Of a DNA stretch of 64,000 nucleotides, positions 22,940 through 31,532 are shown piece by piece; positions within the stretch are counted from its first letter, which is position 1, and the number at the start of each line of letters is the position of its first letter. The DNA comes from Actinophytocola gossypii (GTDB lineage: Bacteria; Actinomycetota; Actinomycetes; Mycobacteriales; Pseudonocardiaceae). Below the pieces are notes generated by a model, which saw only the letters and a program-made list of their open reading frames with translations, searched no databases and was not told where the DNA came from. The stretch is from positions 62,001-126,000 of the forward strand of contig NZ_JAFFZE010000019.1 of assembly GCF_025165815.1 (NCBI RefSeq). The letters are read 5' to 3'. The position numbers were made by a program, and so were the translations under genes.

Positions 22940-25900
22940 TCAGCCGATCGGGTGGTAGGTGAACAGGTTGGCGAGCGCTGCCCGGGTGTCGGTCAGCGTG
23001 CCGCTGTTCACGGCCGGGTCGACCGCCGGAACCTGGACCGGCCGGTGTCCCATCGAGGGGACCCGGACGACCGGGACGTCACCGAAGGCCGGGACCGCCG
23101 GCAGCGGCCGGGTCAGCTCGACGTCGGTGAGGTTCGGCAGTACCGCGGTCGGGGCGTCGACCTGCGGGATGACCGCGGTGGTTTCGGTGGCGTTCGACGT
23201 GAACGCCGGCAGGTCGCGGCCGCGTGCCGGCAGTCCGCCGCCGAGATCGACGGGCAGGTCGGGCACCCCGGCGAACGGCAGCTCGGCCAGCCCGTCGGCG
23301 ACACCGAGCGGCAGGTTGGTCGTGCCGTTGCCGACCGGCAGCCCGAGCTCACCCACGAGCGGCAGGTCGCTCCGGCCACCACCGACGGGCAGCCCCAACC
23401 CGCCGGCGACGGGCACGTCGCCCAGACCGTCGACGACCGGCGGGACGGGCAGACCGTCCACGGCCGGCAGGTCGGTCCGGCCATCGGCCAGCGGCAGACC
23501 GTCGCGCCCGCGGACCGGAAGGTCCGAACGCCCGAGGCCACCCACGGCCGGCAGACCGTCCAGACCATCGGCGACCGGGAGGCCATTAAGCCCGTCGACC
23601 GGCAGACCCGAACGACCCAGATCCCCGACGACCGGCAAGCCGGCCAGACCATCGGCCACCGGGAGGCCATTGAGCCCCTCGACCGGCAGACCCGAACGAC
23701 CCAGACCACCCACGGCCGGCAAGCCGGCCAGACCATCGGCCACCGGGAGGCCGTCGAGCCCCTCGACCGGCAGACCCGAACGACCCAGATCCCCGACGAC
23801 CGGCAAGCCGGCCAGACCATCGGCCACCGGGAGGCCGTCGAGCCCCTCGACCGGCAGACCCGAACGACCCAGACCACCCACGGCCGGCAAGCCGGCCAGA
23901 CCATCGGCCAGCGGGAGGCCGTCGAGGCCGATCGGCAGGTTGGTGCGGCCGGCGATCGGGGCGGTCAGGTCACCGAGGCCACCGGGGGCCACGTTGCTCA
24001 GGCCGCCGACCACCGGGAGGTCGCCGATGCCTCCGTCGACCGGGAGGTCGCGGCCGCCGCCGAGAGGCAGGCCGAGGCCGCCGACGATCGGGGCGTTGGC
24101 CAGGCCGTCGGCGACCGGGAGGTTGGCGTCGACCAGGTCGGCGTTGGTCAGGTCGCCGTCGACCTGGCTGTACGCCGGGCCGCCGCCCGTCAGGTAGTCG
24201 CCCATGCGGTGGTCGCCGGCGCGTTGGCCGCCCAGCAGGCCGTTGCCGAGCAGGTCGCCCGGGACCAGGTTGGCGGGCAGGAGGGTGTCCAGCGGCAGGG
24301 TGTCGAACAGGTCGCCCCGCAGGGGAGTGAACGGGTGCGCCACGCGACCGATCGGGCGTGGCCGGCCGGGCACCTGCACGGTGACCGCGTCCGACACCTC
24401 CGTCACCATGCCGCTGACGGCCGACACCTCGTCGTGGCCGGGCAGACCGGGAACGTCGGCCATCATCTCGGCCACGGCGTCCAGCACGCCGGTGAACGAA
24501 CCGGCCAGCTCGTCGTCCGGCAGGGTCGTCCGCGTCGGCTCCGCCCGCCGGGGCTCCGGCACCGACGGGAGCGACTCGACCGACGGCAGCAGCGACGGCA
24601 GGCTGGTCGGGCTGAGGTCGGGGGCGTGCTTCGGGAGGGTCAGCCGGCCCTCGGCCTTCTCGGCATCGCCCTCGTCGCTCGCGAACGTCATCGCCTTGGC
24701 CAGCACGTCCAGCGGCACGTCGTACACCAGCAGCTGCGAGGCCACCGGCACCGTGCGGTCGATGCCGGACAACGAACCCCAGTCGCCGCTGGTGCCGGTC
24801 GTGCCGCCGATGGTGCTCGCCGACTCGTTGTCGCCCGTGGCGACCGACCGGCTGCCGAGTGCCGCGGCCGCGTCGCCGAACGGCTGGACGACGGCGCGCG
24901 CCGGCACGTCCGCGACGTTCCCGGACAGCACACCACCCGCGCCCGCGGTGTCGATGTCGCCGCCGGCGGTGTTCCGGTTCTCGTTCCGCACGCCGGCGGA
25001 GTTGGCCCCGCCGACCCCCGACACCGCGTGTGCGAAGCCCTGCACGACCGGCATCGCCTGCGGAGCGACCACGTTGCCCGAGCCGAGCGCCGACGCACCG
25101 GTGGTGTCGGTGTCGCCCCCGGTCTCGGTCTCGGTGTCCGACGCGGCGAGCGCGTGGTTGCGGCCGAGGACCGCGGCCGAGTCGCCGAACGCCTGCGCCG
25201 CAGTGCCGACCGGGGTGTTGGCCACGTTGCCGGACAGCAGGCCGCCGGTTCCGTCGCTCGTCGAGTCGCCGCCCGCGGTCAGGTCGTTGGCGGCGAGCGC
25301 GGTCTGGTCGCCTCGGCCGAGCGCGCTCGCGCCGGTGCCGAACAGCTGCACCGGCGCGGTCACCGGCAGCTGGCCGATGTTGGCCGAGCCGATGCCCTCG
25401 ACGCCCGTCGCGCCGCTGTCGCCGCCCGCGGTGACCTCGTTGTCGGTGGACGCCTTCGTGTCGGTGGCGCCCGACAGGCCAGCGCCGTTGCCGAACGTCT
25501 GCACCGCGCCGGCGACCGGAGAACTGACCACGTTGGAGGCGAACAGGCCGTAGTCGTCGCGGCTGTCGGTGTAGCCGCCGGACGTGCTCACCTTCTGCTC
25601 CGTGCCGACGGACTCCGCGGCGCCGGACACGCCGGCCACGGTGCCGAAGCCCTCGACCGGGAGCGCGACCGGAGCGGCGACCATGTTGCCGCCGGCGGCC
25701 GAGTTGTCCCCGGTCGTGCCGCTGGCGCCGCCCGCGGTGGCGCGGGAGTCGTTGTACGCCAGCGCGTCGGCCACGCCGCTCGCGGTGACCGCGTTGGCGA
25801 ACAGATCGACCGGGCCGCTCGGGCCGCCGCTGACCGCCGTGCCGGAGAGCACGCCGTCGTGGCCGCGGGTGTAGGAGGCGCCGCCCGCGGTCGAGTCGAC

Positions 25901-27289
25901 GTGGTCGGCGACGGCCGTCTGGGCGACGCCCCCGCCGGACACCGCGTTGCCGAAGCCGCGGACGGGCAGCGCCACCGCGGGGTGGGCCACCGCGCCGGAC
26001 CCGACCGAGCCCCGGCCGCTGGTGCGGTTGTCGCCGCCCGCGACGGTCTCGCTGTCGGACGCGCACTCCGCGTCGGCGATCCCGGACACCACGCCCGCGT
26101 TGCCGCAGAACATCGCCGGGCCGCTGACCGCCGGCTGCACGACGTTGCCGGCGGCGAACGCCGGATCGCCGTTGGTGGCGAGGTAGGTGGGCCTGCCGTA
26201 CATGACGTACTCCTCGTCGCCGGCCAGCGCGTCGGCGGTGGCGGCGGACTCGGCCTCCGCCGCGCCGAAGCCGGCGATCCCGTTGCCGTTGACCTTGACC
26301 GGGGTGGCGACCGGCACGCCGGCCACGTTCCCGGAGCCGGCGCCGTCCGCCCCGGAGCCGCGCACCCAGCCGCCGGCGGTGGCCGCGCTCTGCGCGTCGG
26401 ACTCCGCGTCGGCGACGCCGCCGCCCGCGATCGCGTTGCCGCTCAGCTGCACCGGGGTGGCGCCGTGCACGGCGCCGACGTTGCCGGCCAGCACGCCGTG
26501 GCGGCCGTTGCTGAACACGTCGCTGGTGCTGGTCGCCCGCAGGGACGACTCGTTGTCGGCGCCCGCCCGGCCGAACACGGCGGCGGCGTTGCCGTTGACC
26601 TGCACCGGCGCGGCCCAGTCGAGGTCGACCGCGTTGCCGGCCAGGAAGCCGGCCCGGCCGTCGGCGACGACGAGCTCGCCGGTGTCGTAGCGGTGGTGCG
26701 ACTCGTTCCGCACGTGCGCCCGGCCGGCGGCCGCGAACGCGTTGCCGGAGACGTCGACCGGGACGACCAGGTCGGCGTCGACGGAGTTCTGGCGCGGGCC
26801 GTCGTTCGTCTCGGGGATCCGCGGCACCGTCGGCCGGGGCAGCGCTGGCACGCCGGCGACCTCGTTGACCGGCGTGGTCGTGTCGGCGAACCAGTCGACG
26901 GCCTCGTCGTTGACCGGCTCGACGGTCGCGGCCGCCTCGCGGACGGCGGGTGCGGCGCGGCCGACCAGGTGGTCGCTGATCCGCTCCGCGGCGCCGTGGG
27001 TCCTGGCGACGGCGTTCGGGACCACGCGGTCGACCGCCGGCACCCGGTTCACGACGTCGTCGGGGCTGACCGAGACGGTCCGGTCGACGCCGGGGAGGTT
27101 CTGCTGGCCGACCGGGGTGCCCAGCGCGTTGTTGTCGAGGTGGATCGGTACGTGCACCCCGACGTCGAGCGGTGACGCCGGACGGTCGGGGTTCACGTCC
27201 TCGTCAGCGGAAGCGATGCCGGTTCCCAGCATCAGCAAACCACCGGTGACCAGCGCGGTCCGCAGACCTCGCTTCGCCCAGGTTTGCAT
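22940..27289 (-). CDS. Giant secreted repeat protein with chaplin-like cores
   Basis: 1449 residues. The signal peptide (LRTALVTGGLLMLGTGIASADE) ends near residue 29. Residues 171-842 are thirteen repeats, mostly exactly 51 residues, of the pattern (S)GNVV-x3-V-x3-PV-x2-FGNA-x5-G-x-A-x10-TAGG-x8-G. The GN..PV..GN..G core resembles chaplin (DUF320) sequences of aerial-hypha surface amyloids; repeat 5 alone keeps two Cys. Residues ~843-1080 are linker; then a Leu-Pro-Val-Gly region contains five 28-residue repeats (GLGRSGLPVEGLDGLPVADGLAGLPAVG type). No sortase or membrane anchor is seen. Likely exported and beta-rich; role in surface hydrophobicity or adhesion is inference. Same strand and 180 bases downstream of another secreted-protein gene. 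Confidence 0.85.
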   Translation of the reverse strand: MQTWAKRGLRTALVTGGLLMLGTGIASADEDVNPDRPASPLDVGVHVPIHLDNNALGTPVGQQNLPGVDRTVSVSPDDVVNRVPAVDRVVPNAVARTHGAAERISDHLVGRAAPAVREAAATVEPVNDEAVDWFADTTTPVNEVAGVPALPRPTVPRIPETNDGPRQNSVDADLVVPVDVSGNAFAAAGRAHVRNESHHRYDTGELVVADGRAGFLAGNAVDLDWAAPVQVNGNAAAVFGRAGADNESSLRATSTSDVFSNGRHGVLAGNVGAVHGATPVQLSGNAIAGGGVADAESDAQSAATAGGWVRGSGADGAGSGNVAGVPVATPVKVNGNGIAGFGAAEAESAATADALAGDEEYVMYGRPTYLATNGDPAFAAGNVVQPAVSGPAMFCGNAGVVSGIADAECASDSETVAGGDNRTSGRGSVGSGAVAHPAVALPVRGFGNAVSGGGVAQTAVADHVDSTAGGASYTRGHDGVLSGTAVSGGPSGPVDLFANAVTASGVADALAYNDSRATAGGASGTTGDNSAAGGNMVAAPVALPVEGFGTVAGVSGAAESVGTEQKVSTSGGYTDSRDDYGLFASNVVSSPVAGAVQTFGNGAGLSGATDTKASTDNEVTAGGDSGATGVEGIGSANIGQLPVTAPVQLFGTGASALGRGDQTALAANDLTAGGDSTSDGTGGLLSGNVANTPVGTAAQAFGDSAAVLGRNHALAASDTETETGGDTDTTGASALGSGNVVAPQAMPVVQGFAHAVSGVGGANSAGVRNENRNTAGGDIDTAGAGGVLSGNVADVPARAVVQPFGDAAAALGSRSVATGDNESASTIGGTTGTSGDWGSLSGIDRTVPVASQLLVYDVPLDVLAKAMTFASDEGDAEKAEGRLTLPKHAPDLSPTSLPSLLPSVESLPSVPEPRRAEPTRTTLPDDELAGSFTGVLDAVAEMMADVPGLPGHDEVSAVSGMVTEVSDAVTVQVPGRPRPIGRVAHPFTPLRGDLFDTLPLDTLLPANLVPGDLLGNGLLGGQRAGDHRMGDYLTGGGPAYSQVDGDLTNADLVDANLPVADGLANAPIVGGLGLPLGGGRDLPVDGGIGDLPVVGGLSNVAPGGLGDLTAPIAGRTNLPIGLDGLPLADGLAGLPAVGGLGRSGLPVEGLDGLPVADGLAGLPVVGDLGRSGLPVEGLDGLPVADGLAGLPAVGGLGRSGLPVEGLNGLPVADGLAGLPVVGDLGRSGLPVDGLNGLPVADGLDGLPAVGGLGRSDLPVRGRDGLPLADGRTDLPAVDGLPVPPVVDGLGDVPVAGGLGLPVGGGRSDLPLVGELGLPVGNGTTNLPLGVADGLAELPFAGVPDLPVDLGGGLPARGRDLPAFTSNATETTAVIPQVDAPTAVLPNLTDVELTRPLPAVPAFGDVPVVRVPSMGHRPVQVPAVDPAVNSGTLTDTRAALANLFTYHPIG
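23521..23940 (-). repeat. Tandem 84-bp repeats encoding 28-residue Leu-Pro-Val units
   Basis: About five copies of an 84-bp unit. The marker GACCCGAACGACCCAGA recurs at 23605, 23689, 23773 and 23857, exactly 84 bases apart. Alternate copies carry AVGG or VVGD at one site, so the true period is 168 bp, implying duplication of a two-unit block. The copy near 23521 is diverged. Confidence 0.9.
24764..26779 (-). repeat. Thirteen ~51-codon chaplin-like protein repeats
   Basis: Protein-level repeats in the giant secreted protein. Lengths are 48, 51, 51, 61, then seven of 51, then two of 52 codons. Each has the GN-V..PV..GNA..G core and a TAGG-type polar loop. DNA identity between copies is low, so the array is old and selected at the protein level. 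Confidence 0.85.
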
Positions 27290-27470
27290 CGGGTGATGCT
27301 CCTTTCGTCGTTCTCTCTGGCGGGGGGGTTGGCGGGTGGCCGGGCGCGTTCAGACGTGGGGAACGAGCCGGGGCATCGACCACCCGGGTCGGAGGGCGGG
27401 ACGGACCCGCGGGGTGGTTCGCGCGCGGCGGCGCGCCGAGCGCACGGGCTCGGGCGCTGGCGCGGGGTGC

Positions 27471-28259
27471 TCAGTCGGGAGCGACGCCGGGCTGGGCGCC
27501 GACGCGACCGGTGGTGGTCGCCTCGACGGCGGGCACGGTGAGCCCGCGGACCAGTCCGGGCGTGCGGTCCTGCCACGACAGCGCGGCGGACGGCACGGAG
27601 TCGGCCGGGTGGCCGCCCGCGTGGCCGGAGTGACCGGGGGCGGGGGCGCTCGGCGGGACCGGCGCGAACGGCGCCGGCCAGGTCGGGGAGTCGGGGAAGG
27701 ACGGGGAGTCCGGCGAGCCGCGGCTGGGCACGCCGTCGTGGTGGACGCGGCCGGTCGCGGTGCGCTCGGCGGTCCGTCCGGGGTCGACGCCGGTGTCGGC
27801 GGCGGTGTCGCCGGCCGCGGCCGGGGCCTGGACTGGCGCGGCGGCGGGGGTGTCGGGGAGAAGGTCGGCGCCGAGGTCGAGGGGGAGCTCGGCGGTGTCA
27901 CCCAGGTCGTCGACGGGCTCGGGGAGCACGTCGGCGCGGTCGCCGAGACGTTCGGCCGTCGACTTCAGCTTGTCGCCGACCTGCTTGATCGGCTGCTCGA
28001 GGGGGTTCTCCGACGGGGGCGGCGTGGCGAGGCGGTCGACGAGCCGGTCGAGCGTGTGCGTGACCGGGGTGATCACCTCCGCGACGACCGGGTTCTGGTC
28101 GCCGGGCGGGGTGGGGTCGGTCTCGGCCGACGCGGCCCCGGTGGACAGGCACCAGGCGATGGCGGTGCCGGCGGCGGCGCCGCCGATGACCGTCAACGTA
28201 CGGCGGACGACGCGCCGCGCGATGGCGGCCGTGTCCCGAACGTTGCTGGTCTGATCCAC
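27471..28259 (-). CDS. Secreted Ala/Asp/Pro-rich protein of unknown function
   Basis: 262 residues. The N-terminus has basic residues (RRVVRRTLTVIGG) and a hydrophobic signal segment (AAAGTAIAWCLSTGAASAE), likely Sec-exported. The mature part is helical and charged (VAEVITPVTHTLDRLVDRL..., PIKQVGDKLKSTAERLGDRADVLPEPVDDLG), followed by a Pro/Ser/Gly-rich disordered tail. GTG start at 28257-28259 with a GAGG-type site. It lies 180 bases upstream of the giant repeat protein on the same strand; the two may be co-expressed. No family recognised. Confidence 0.75.
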   Translation of the reverse strand: MDQTSNVRDTAAIARRVVRRTLTVIGGAAAGTAIAWCLSTGAASAETDPTPPGDQNPVVAEVITPVTHTLDRLVDRLATPPPSENPLEQPIKQVGDKLKSTAERLGDRADVLPEPVDDLGDTAELPLDLGADLLPDTPAAAPVQAPAAAGDTAADTGVDPGRTAERTATGRVHHDGVPSRGSPDSPSFPDSPTWPAPFAPVPPSAPAPGHSGHAGGHPADSVPSAALSWQDRTPGLVRGLTVPAVEATTTGRVGAQPGVAPD

Positions 28260-28459
28260 CGGGGGAACCTCGTCTTGGGTCGATGGGTGACAGCGGTGAG
28301 GTAATCATCGAGGAGGCCTCGAAAGCACGTCGGAAGCACGTAGTCCCCCTGATCGTGTGACGAACACAGAGTGTTTCCACATCTCACGGTCGGTAGTCGT
28401 CGCTGGCGACCGCACAGTCGCGGGGAAAACTGTCCACAGGCAGGCGGATCCGCTCCCGA

Positions 28460-29704
28460 ATGTCCGATCCACTCGATAACGTTTCGAACGTGACGAACTC
28501 CCCCGCCGATCCCCGGCCGGCACAGAAGAGGGCTCGCAAGGTCAGGCGGCCCCCAGCGGACGTGACCCAGTTCGTGCCCACCGGGCTGCGGGTCAGCGCC
28601 GCGCTGGCGTGGCGCTTCCTGTTCGTGATCGCCGCGCTGTACGTGCTGGTGTGGCTCGCGGGCTACTTCTCGCACATCATGGTGCCGCTGGCGATCGCGC
28701 TGCTGCTGGCCGCGTTGATGGCGCCCGGGGTCGACCGGCTGGTGCAGTTGCGGGTGCCGCGCGGCCTGGCCGCGTTGATCGTGATGGTCGCCGGCCTCGC
28801 CGTGGTCGGCGGGCTGATCACGTTCGTGATCATCACGTTCAGCCAGGGCCTGCCGAAGCTGCAGCAACAGGTCTCCGACTCGCTGGAGCAGATCCGCGAC
28901 TGGCTGGTCCAGGGCCCGCTGCACCTGCGTCAGGAGCAGATCCAGGGCTTCATCGACGACACGATCGACGCCATCCAGGACAACCAGTCCGCGCTCACCG
29001 AAGGCGCGATCACCACCGCCACCACGATCGGCGAGATCCTCACCGGGTTCGTGCTGACCGTGTTCATCCTGATCTTCTTCCTCTACGACGGCGCCGGCAT
29101 CTGGCGGTTCATCACCCGCGGTGTGCCGTCCCGGGTGCGCGAGCGGGTGGACGTCGCCGGGCGGCGCGGGTTCGCCGCGCTGGTCAGCTACGTGCGGGCG
29201 ACCGCGGCGGTGGCGCTGGTCGACGCGGTCGGCATCGGCATCGGGCTCGCGATCGTCGGCGTGCCGCTGGTGGTCCCGCTGGCAGCGCTGGTGTTCCTGG
29301 CCGCGTTCGTGCCGATCATCGGTGCGGTGCTGGCCGGCACGGTCGCGGTGCTGGTGGCCCTGGTGGCCAACGGGTTCGTCCCGGCGCTGATCGTGCTGGC
29401 GATCGTGGTCGGGGTGATGCAGCTGGAGAGCCACGTGCTGCAGCCGTGGCTGCTCGGCCGGGCGGTGCGGCTGCACCCGCTGGCCGTGGTGCTGGCCATC
29501 GCCGCCGGCCTGGTCGCCGCCGGGATCGCCGGCGCGCTGCTGTCGGTGCCGCTGCTGGCGGTGCTCAACGCCGGCATCAAGTCGCTGGTCAACGAGCGCG
29601 GCACGGACCCGGACGAGGTCGACGTGCTGCACGAACAGGAGTCCGAGGCACCGGAGACCGACGCGAAGCCCGACGACACGAAGGCGACCTGGGAACGCCC
29701 GTGA
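28460..29704 (+). CDS. AI-2E family (PerM/YdiK-like) membrane permease
   Basis: A 414-residue member of the AI-2E transporter family. Two N-terminal helices (FLFVIAALYVLVWLAGYF, IMVPLAIALLLAALMAPGVDRLV), a helix, a long amphipathic loop (FSQGLPKLQQQVSDSLEQIRDWLVQG...), then the C-terminal helical bundle with FIPIIGAxxxG-like AAFVPIIGAVLAGTVAVLVAL and LESHVLQPWLLGRAVRLHPLAV, the family hallmark. Acidic tail. Substrate unknown; family members include autoinducer exporters and Na+/H+ antiporters. Its stop overlaps the next gene by GTGA, tying it to the two-component system. Confidence 0.93.
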   Translation: MSDPLDNVSNVTNSPADPRPAQKRARKVRRPPADVTQFVPTGLRVSAALAWRFLFVIAALYVLVWLAGYFSHIMVPLAIALLLAALMAPGVDRLVQLRVPRGLAALIVMVAGLAVVGGLITFVIITFSQGLPKLQQQVSDSLEQIRDWLVQGPLHLRQEQIQGFIDDTIDAIQDNQSALTEGAITTATTIGEILTGFVLTVFILIFFLYDGAGIWRFITRGVPSRVRERVDVAGRRGFAALVSYVRATAAVALVDAVGIGIGLAIVGVPLVVPLAALVFLAAFVPIIGAVLAGTVAVLVALVANGFVPALIVLAIVVGVMQLESHVLQPWLLGRAVRLHPLAVVLAIAAGLVAAGIAGALLSVPLLAVLNAGIKSLVNERGTDPDEVDVLHEQESEAPETDAKPDDTKATWERP

Positions 29705-30846
29705 CGGCTCAGGTGCGCGTACCGAAGGACCCGACCGTTCCGCTCTGGCGGGCGGCGGTCCTGCTGCGCGTGCTCACGTTGCTGTTCGCGGCCGTGGTCG
29801 TGGTCACCTACCTCGACGAGTACGCCCGGCCGTGGCTCGCGCTGGTCACGATCGGCGTGATGGCCGGGTGGACGGGGGTGGTCTCGGCCCGCTACCTGCG
29901 GCCGACCGACCGGCTGCTCGGCTTCACCGTGGCCGACCTCGCGGTCAGCTGCGCGGCGATGTCCGCGTCGCGGCTGGTGCTCACGCCCGAGCAGCTGGCC
30001 GGCGGCTCGACGCCGCTGGTGACCACGGTCTGGGTCACCGGGGTGGTGGCGGCCGGCGCGGTGGGTGGCGGGCCGACCGTCGGCGCGGTGTTCGGCGGGG
30101 TGGTGAGCGCGTTCAACTACGGGGTACGGGGTTACGTCGACATCGACCTGACCCGGGACCTGTTCCTGCTGGTGGGGGTCGGGTTCGTGCTCGGCCTGGC
30201 GGCGGCCTCGTCCCGCCGGTCGGCGGAGCGGCTGGCGCGGGCGCTGCGGGTGGAGGCGGCGACGGCCGAGCGGGAGCGGCTGGCCCGGTCGATCCACGAC
30301 AGCGTGCTGCAGGTGTTGGCGCGGGTGCGGCGACGGGGTGCGGAGCTGGGCGCCGGCGGGGAGGCGGTCGAGCTGGCCCGGCTCGCCGGGGAGCAGGAGA
30401 TCGCGCTGCGCACGCTGGTGTCGACCGCGCCGGGGACGACCGGGGAGGACGACACCGCCGATCTGGCGGCGCGGCTGCGGCTGCTGGCCACCGGGCGGGC
30501 GGAGGTGTCGGTGCCGGCCACCGAGGTGCGGTTGCCGGCGACGGTGGCGGCCGAGCTGGAGTCGGTGGTGGCCGAGGCGCTGGCGAACGTCGTGCGGCAC
30601 GCCGGCCCGGACGCGCGGGCGTGGGTGTTGCTGGAGGATCTGGGCACCGAGGTCGTGGTCAGCGTGCGGGACGACGGGGTCGGGATCGCGCCGGGCCGGC
30701 TGGCCGAGGCGGAACGGGAGGGACGGCTGGGGATCGCGTCCTCGATGCGGGGTCGGATCGCCGACCTCGGGGGAACGATCGCGGTGGAGACCGAGCCGGG
30801 AGCGGGGGTGGAATGGGAGCTGAAGGTACCGAGGGCATCTCGGTGA
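29701..30846 (+). CDS. MacS-type sensor histidine kinase
   Basis: 381 residues. Five to six N-terminal membrane helices (VLLRVLTLLFAAVVVVTYL ... LFLLVGVGFVLGLAAA) form a sensor without an extracellular domain. Then the HisKA_3 dimerisation helix with the phospho-acceptor His in ERLARSIHDSVLQVLARVRRR and the HATPase with N box (EALANVVRHAG) and G1 box (VRDDGVGIAPG). GTG start at 29701 overlaps the permease stop by four bases (GTGA). It resembles MacS of the actinobacterial MacRS pair. Signal unknown; permease coupling may supply it, which is inference. Confidence 0.92.
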   Translation: MTAQVRVPKDPTVPLWRAAVLLRVLTLLFAAVVVVTYLDEYARPWLALVTIGVMAGWTGVVSARYLRPTDRLLGFTVADLAVSCAAMSASRLVLTPEQLAGGSTPLVTTVWVTGVVAAGAVGGGPTVGAVFGGVVSAFNYGVRGYVDIDLTRDLFLLVGVGFVLGLAAASSRRSAERLARALRVEAATAERERLARSIHDSVLQVLARVRRRGAELGAGGEAVELARLAGEQEIALRTLVSTAPGTTGEDDTADLAARLRLLATGRAEVSVPATEVRLPATVAAELESVVAEALANVVRHAGPDARAWVLLEDLGTEVVVSVRDDGVGIAPGRLAEAEREGRLGIASSMRGRIADLGGTIAVETEPGAGVEWELKVPRASR

Positions 30847-31499
30847 TGGTGGTCGACGACCACCCGATGTGGCGCGACGGCGTGGCGCGCGACCTGGTCG
30901 AACGCGGGTTCGAGGTGCGGGCCACGGCCGGGGACGAGGCGGCGGCCGTGCGGATCGCGGGGACCGTGCGACCCGATGTGGTGCTGATGGACCTGAACCT
31001 GGGCACCGGGTCGGGGGTGACCGCGATCGGGGAGATCACCGGCGCGCTGCCGGCGACCCGGGTGTTGGTGCTGTCGGCGAGCGGGGAGCACGCGGACGTG
31101 CTGGAGGCGGTGAAGGCCGGCGCGTCCGGGTACCTGGTCAAGTCGGCGTCGGTCGAGGAGCTGGTGGACGCGGTGCGCCGGACCGCGGCGGGCGACGCGG
31201 TGTTCACGCCGGGGCTGGCCGGGTTGGTGCTCGGCGAGTACCGGCGGATGGCCGCCGCGCCGCCGGGGGACGGGCTGCCGAGCGTGACCCAGCGGGAGAC
31301 CGAGGTGCTGCGCCTGGTCGCGAAGGGGCTGACCGCGCGGCAGATCGCGAGCCGGCTGCGGCTGTCGCACCGGACGGTGGAGAACCACGTGCAGTCGACC
31401 CTGCGCAAGCTCCAGCTGCACAACCGGGTGGAGCTGGCCAGGTACGCGATCGAGCACGGCCTGGACACCGACCCGGAAAGCGATGGCGGCCCGCAATAG
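30813..31499 (+). CDS. NarL/LuxR-type response regulator (MacR-like)
   Basis: 228 residues: a receiver domain with acidic pair DDHPMW, phospho-acceptor Asp in VVLMDLNLGTGSG, conserved Ser/Thr VLSAS and Lys in YLVKSAS; and a C-terminal LuxR helix-turn-helix (VTQRETEVLRLVAKGLTARQIASRLRLSHRTVENHVQSTLRKLQLHNRVELARYAIEHGL). I prefer ATG 30813 (GGGGGTGG upstream), because the GTG at 30843 would clip the first beta strand; the latter would give the usual four-base overlap with the kinase. Partner of the preceding kinase. Confidence 0.92.
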   Translation: MGAEGTEGISVMVVDDHPMWRDGVARDLVERGFEVRATAGDEAAAVRIAGTVRPDVVLMDLNLGTGSGVTAIGEITGALPATRVLVLSASGEHADVLEAVKAGASGYLVKSASVEELVDAVRRTAAGDAVFTPGLAGLVLGEYRRMAAAPPGDGLPSVTQRETEVLRLVAKGLTARQIASRLRLSHRTVENHVQSTLRKLQLHNRVELARYAIEHGLDTDPESDGGPQ

Positions 31500-31532
31500 G
31501 CTGGGGACACCGACGTCCTCTGGAGCTTTCTG

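Noticed and set aside
23521-23940. CRISPR-like regular repeats
   Set aside because: Units are 84 bp, contiguous and coding in frame; there are no unique spacers and no cas genes.
22904-27175. A 1423-codon open frame on the plus strand opposite the giant repeat protein
   Set aside because: Composition is Arg/Gly/Val/Asp-rich with no signal peptide or domain; it is the mirror of a very GC-biased repeat gene. The minus-strand reading has a signal peptide and regular repeats.
28430-28445. DnaA box (CTGTCCACA) upstream of the AI-2E permease
   Set aside because: A single degenerate 9-mer with no neighbours; expected by chance.
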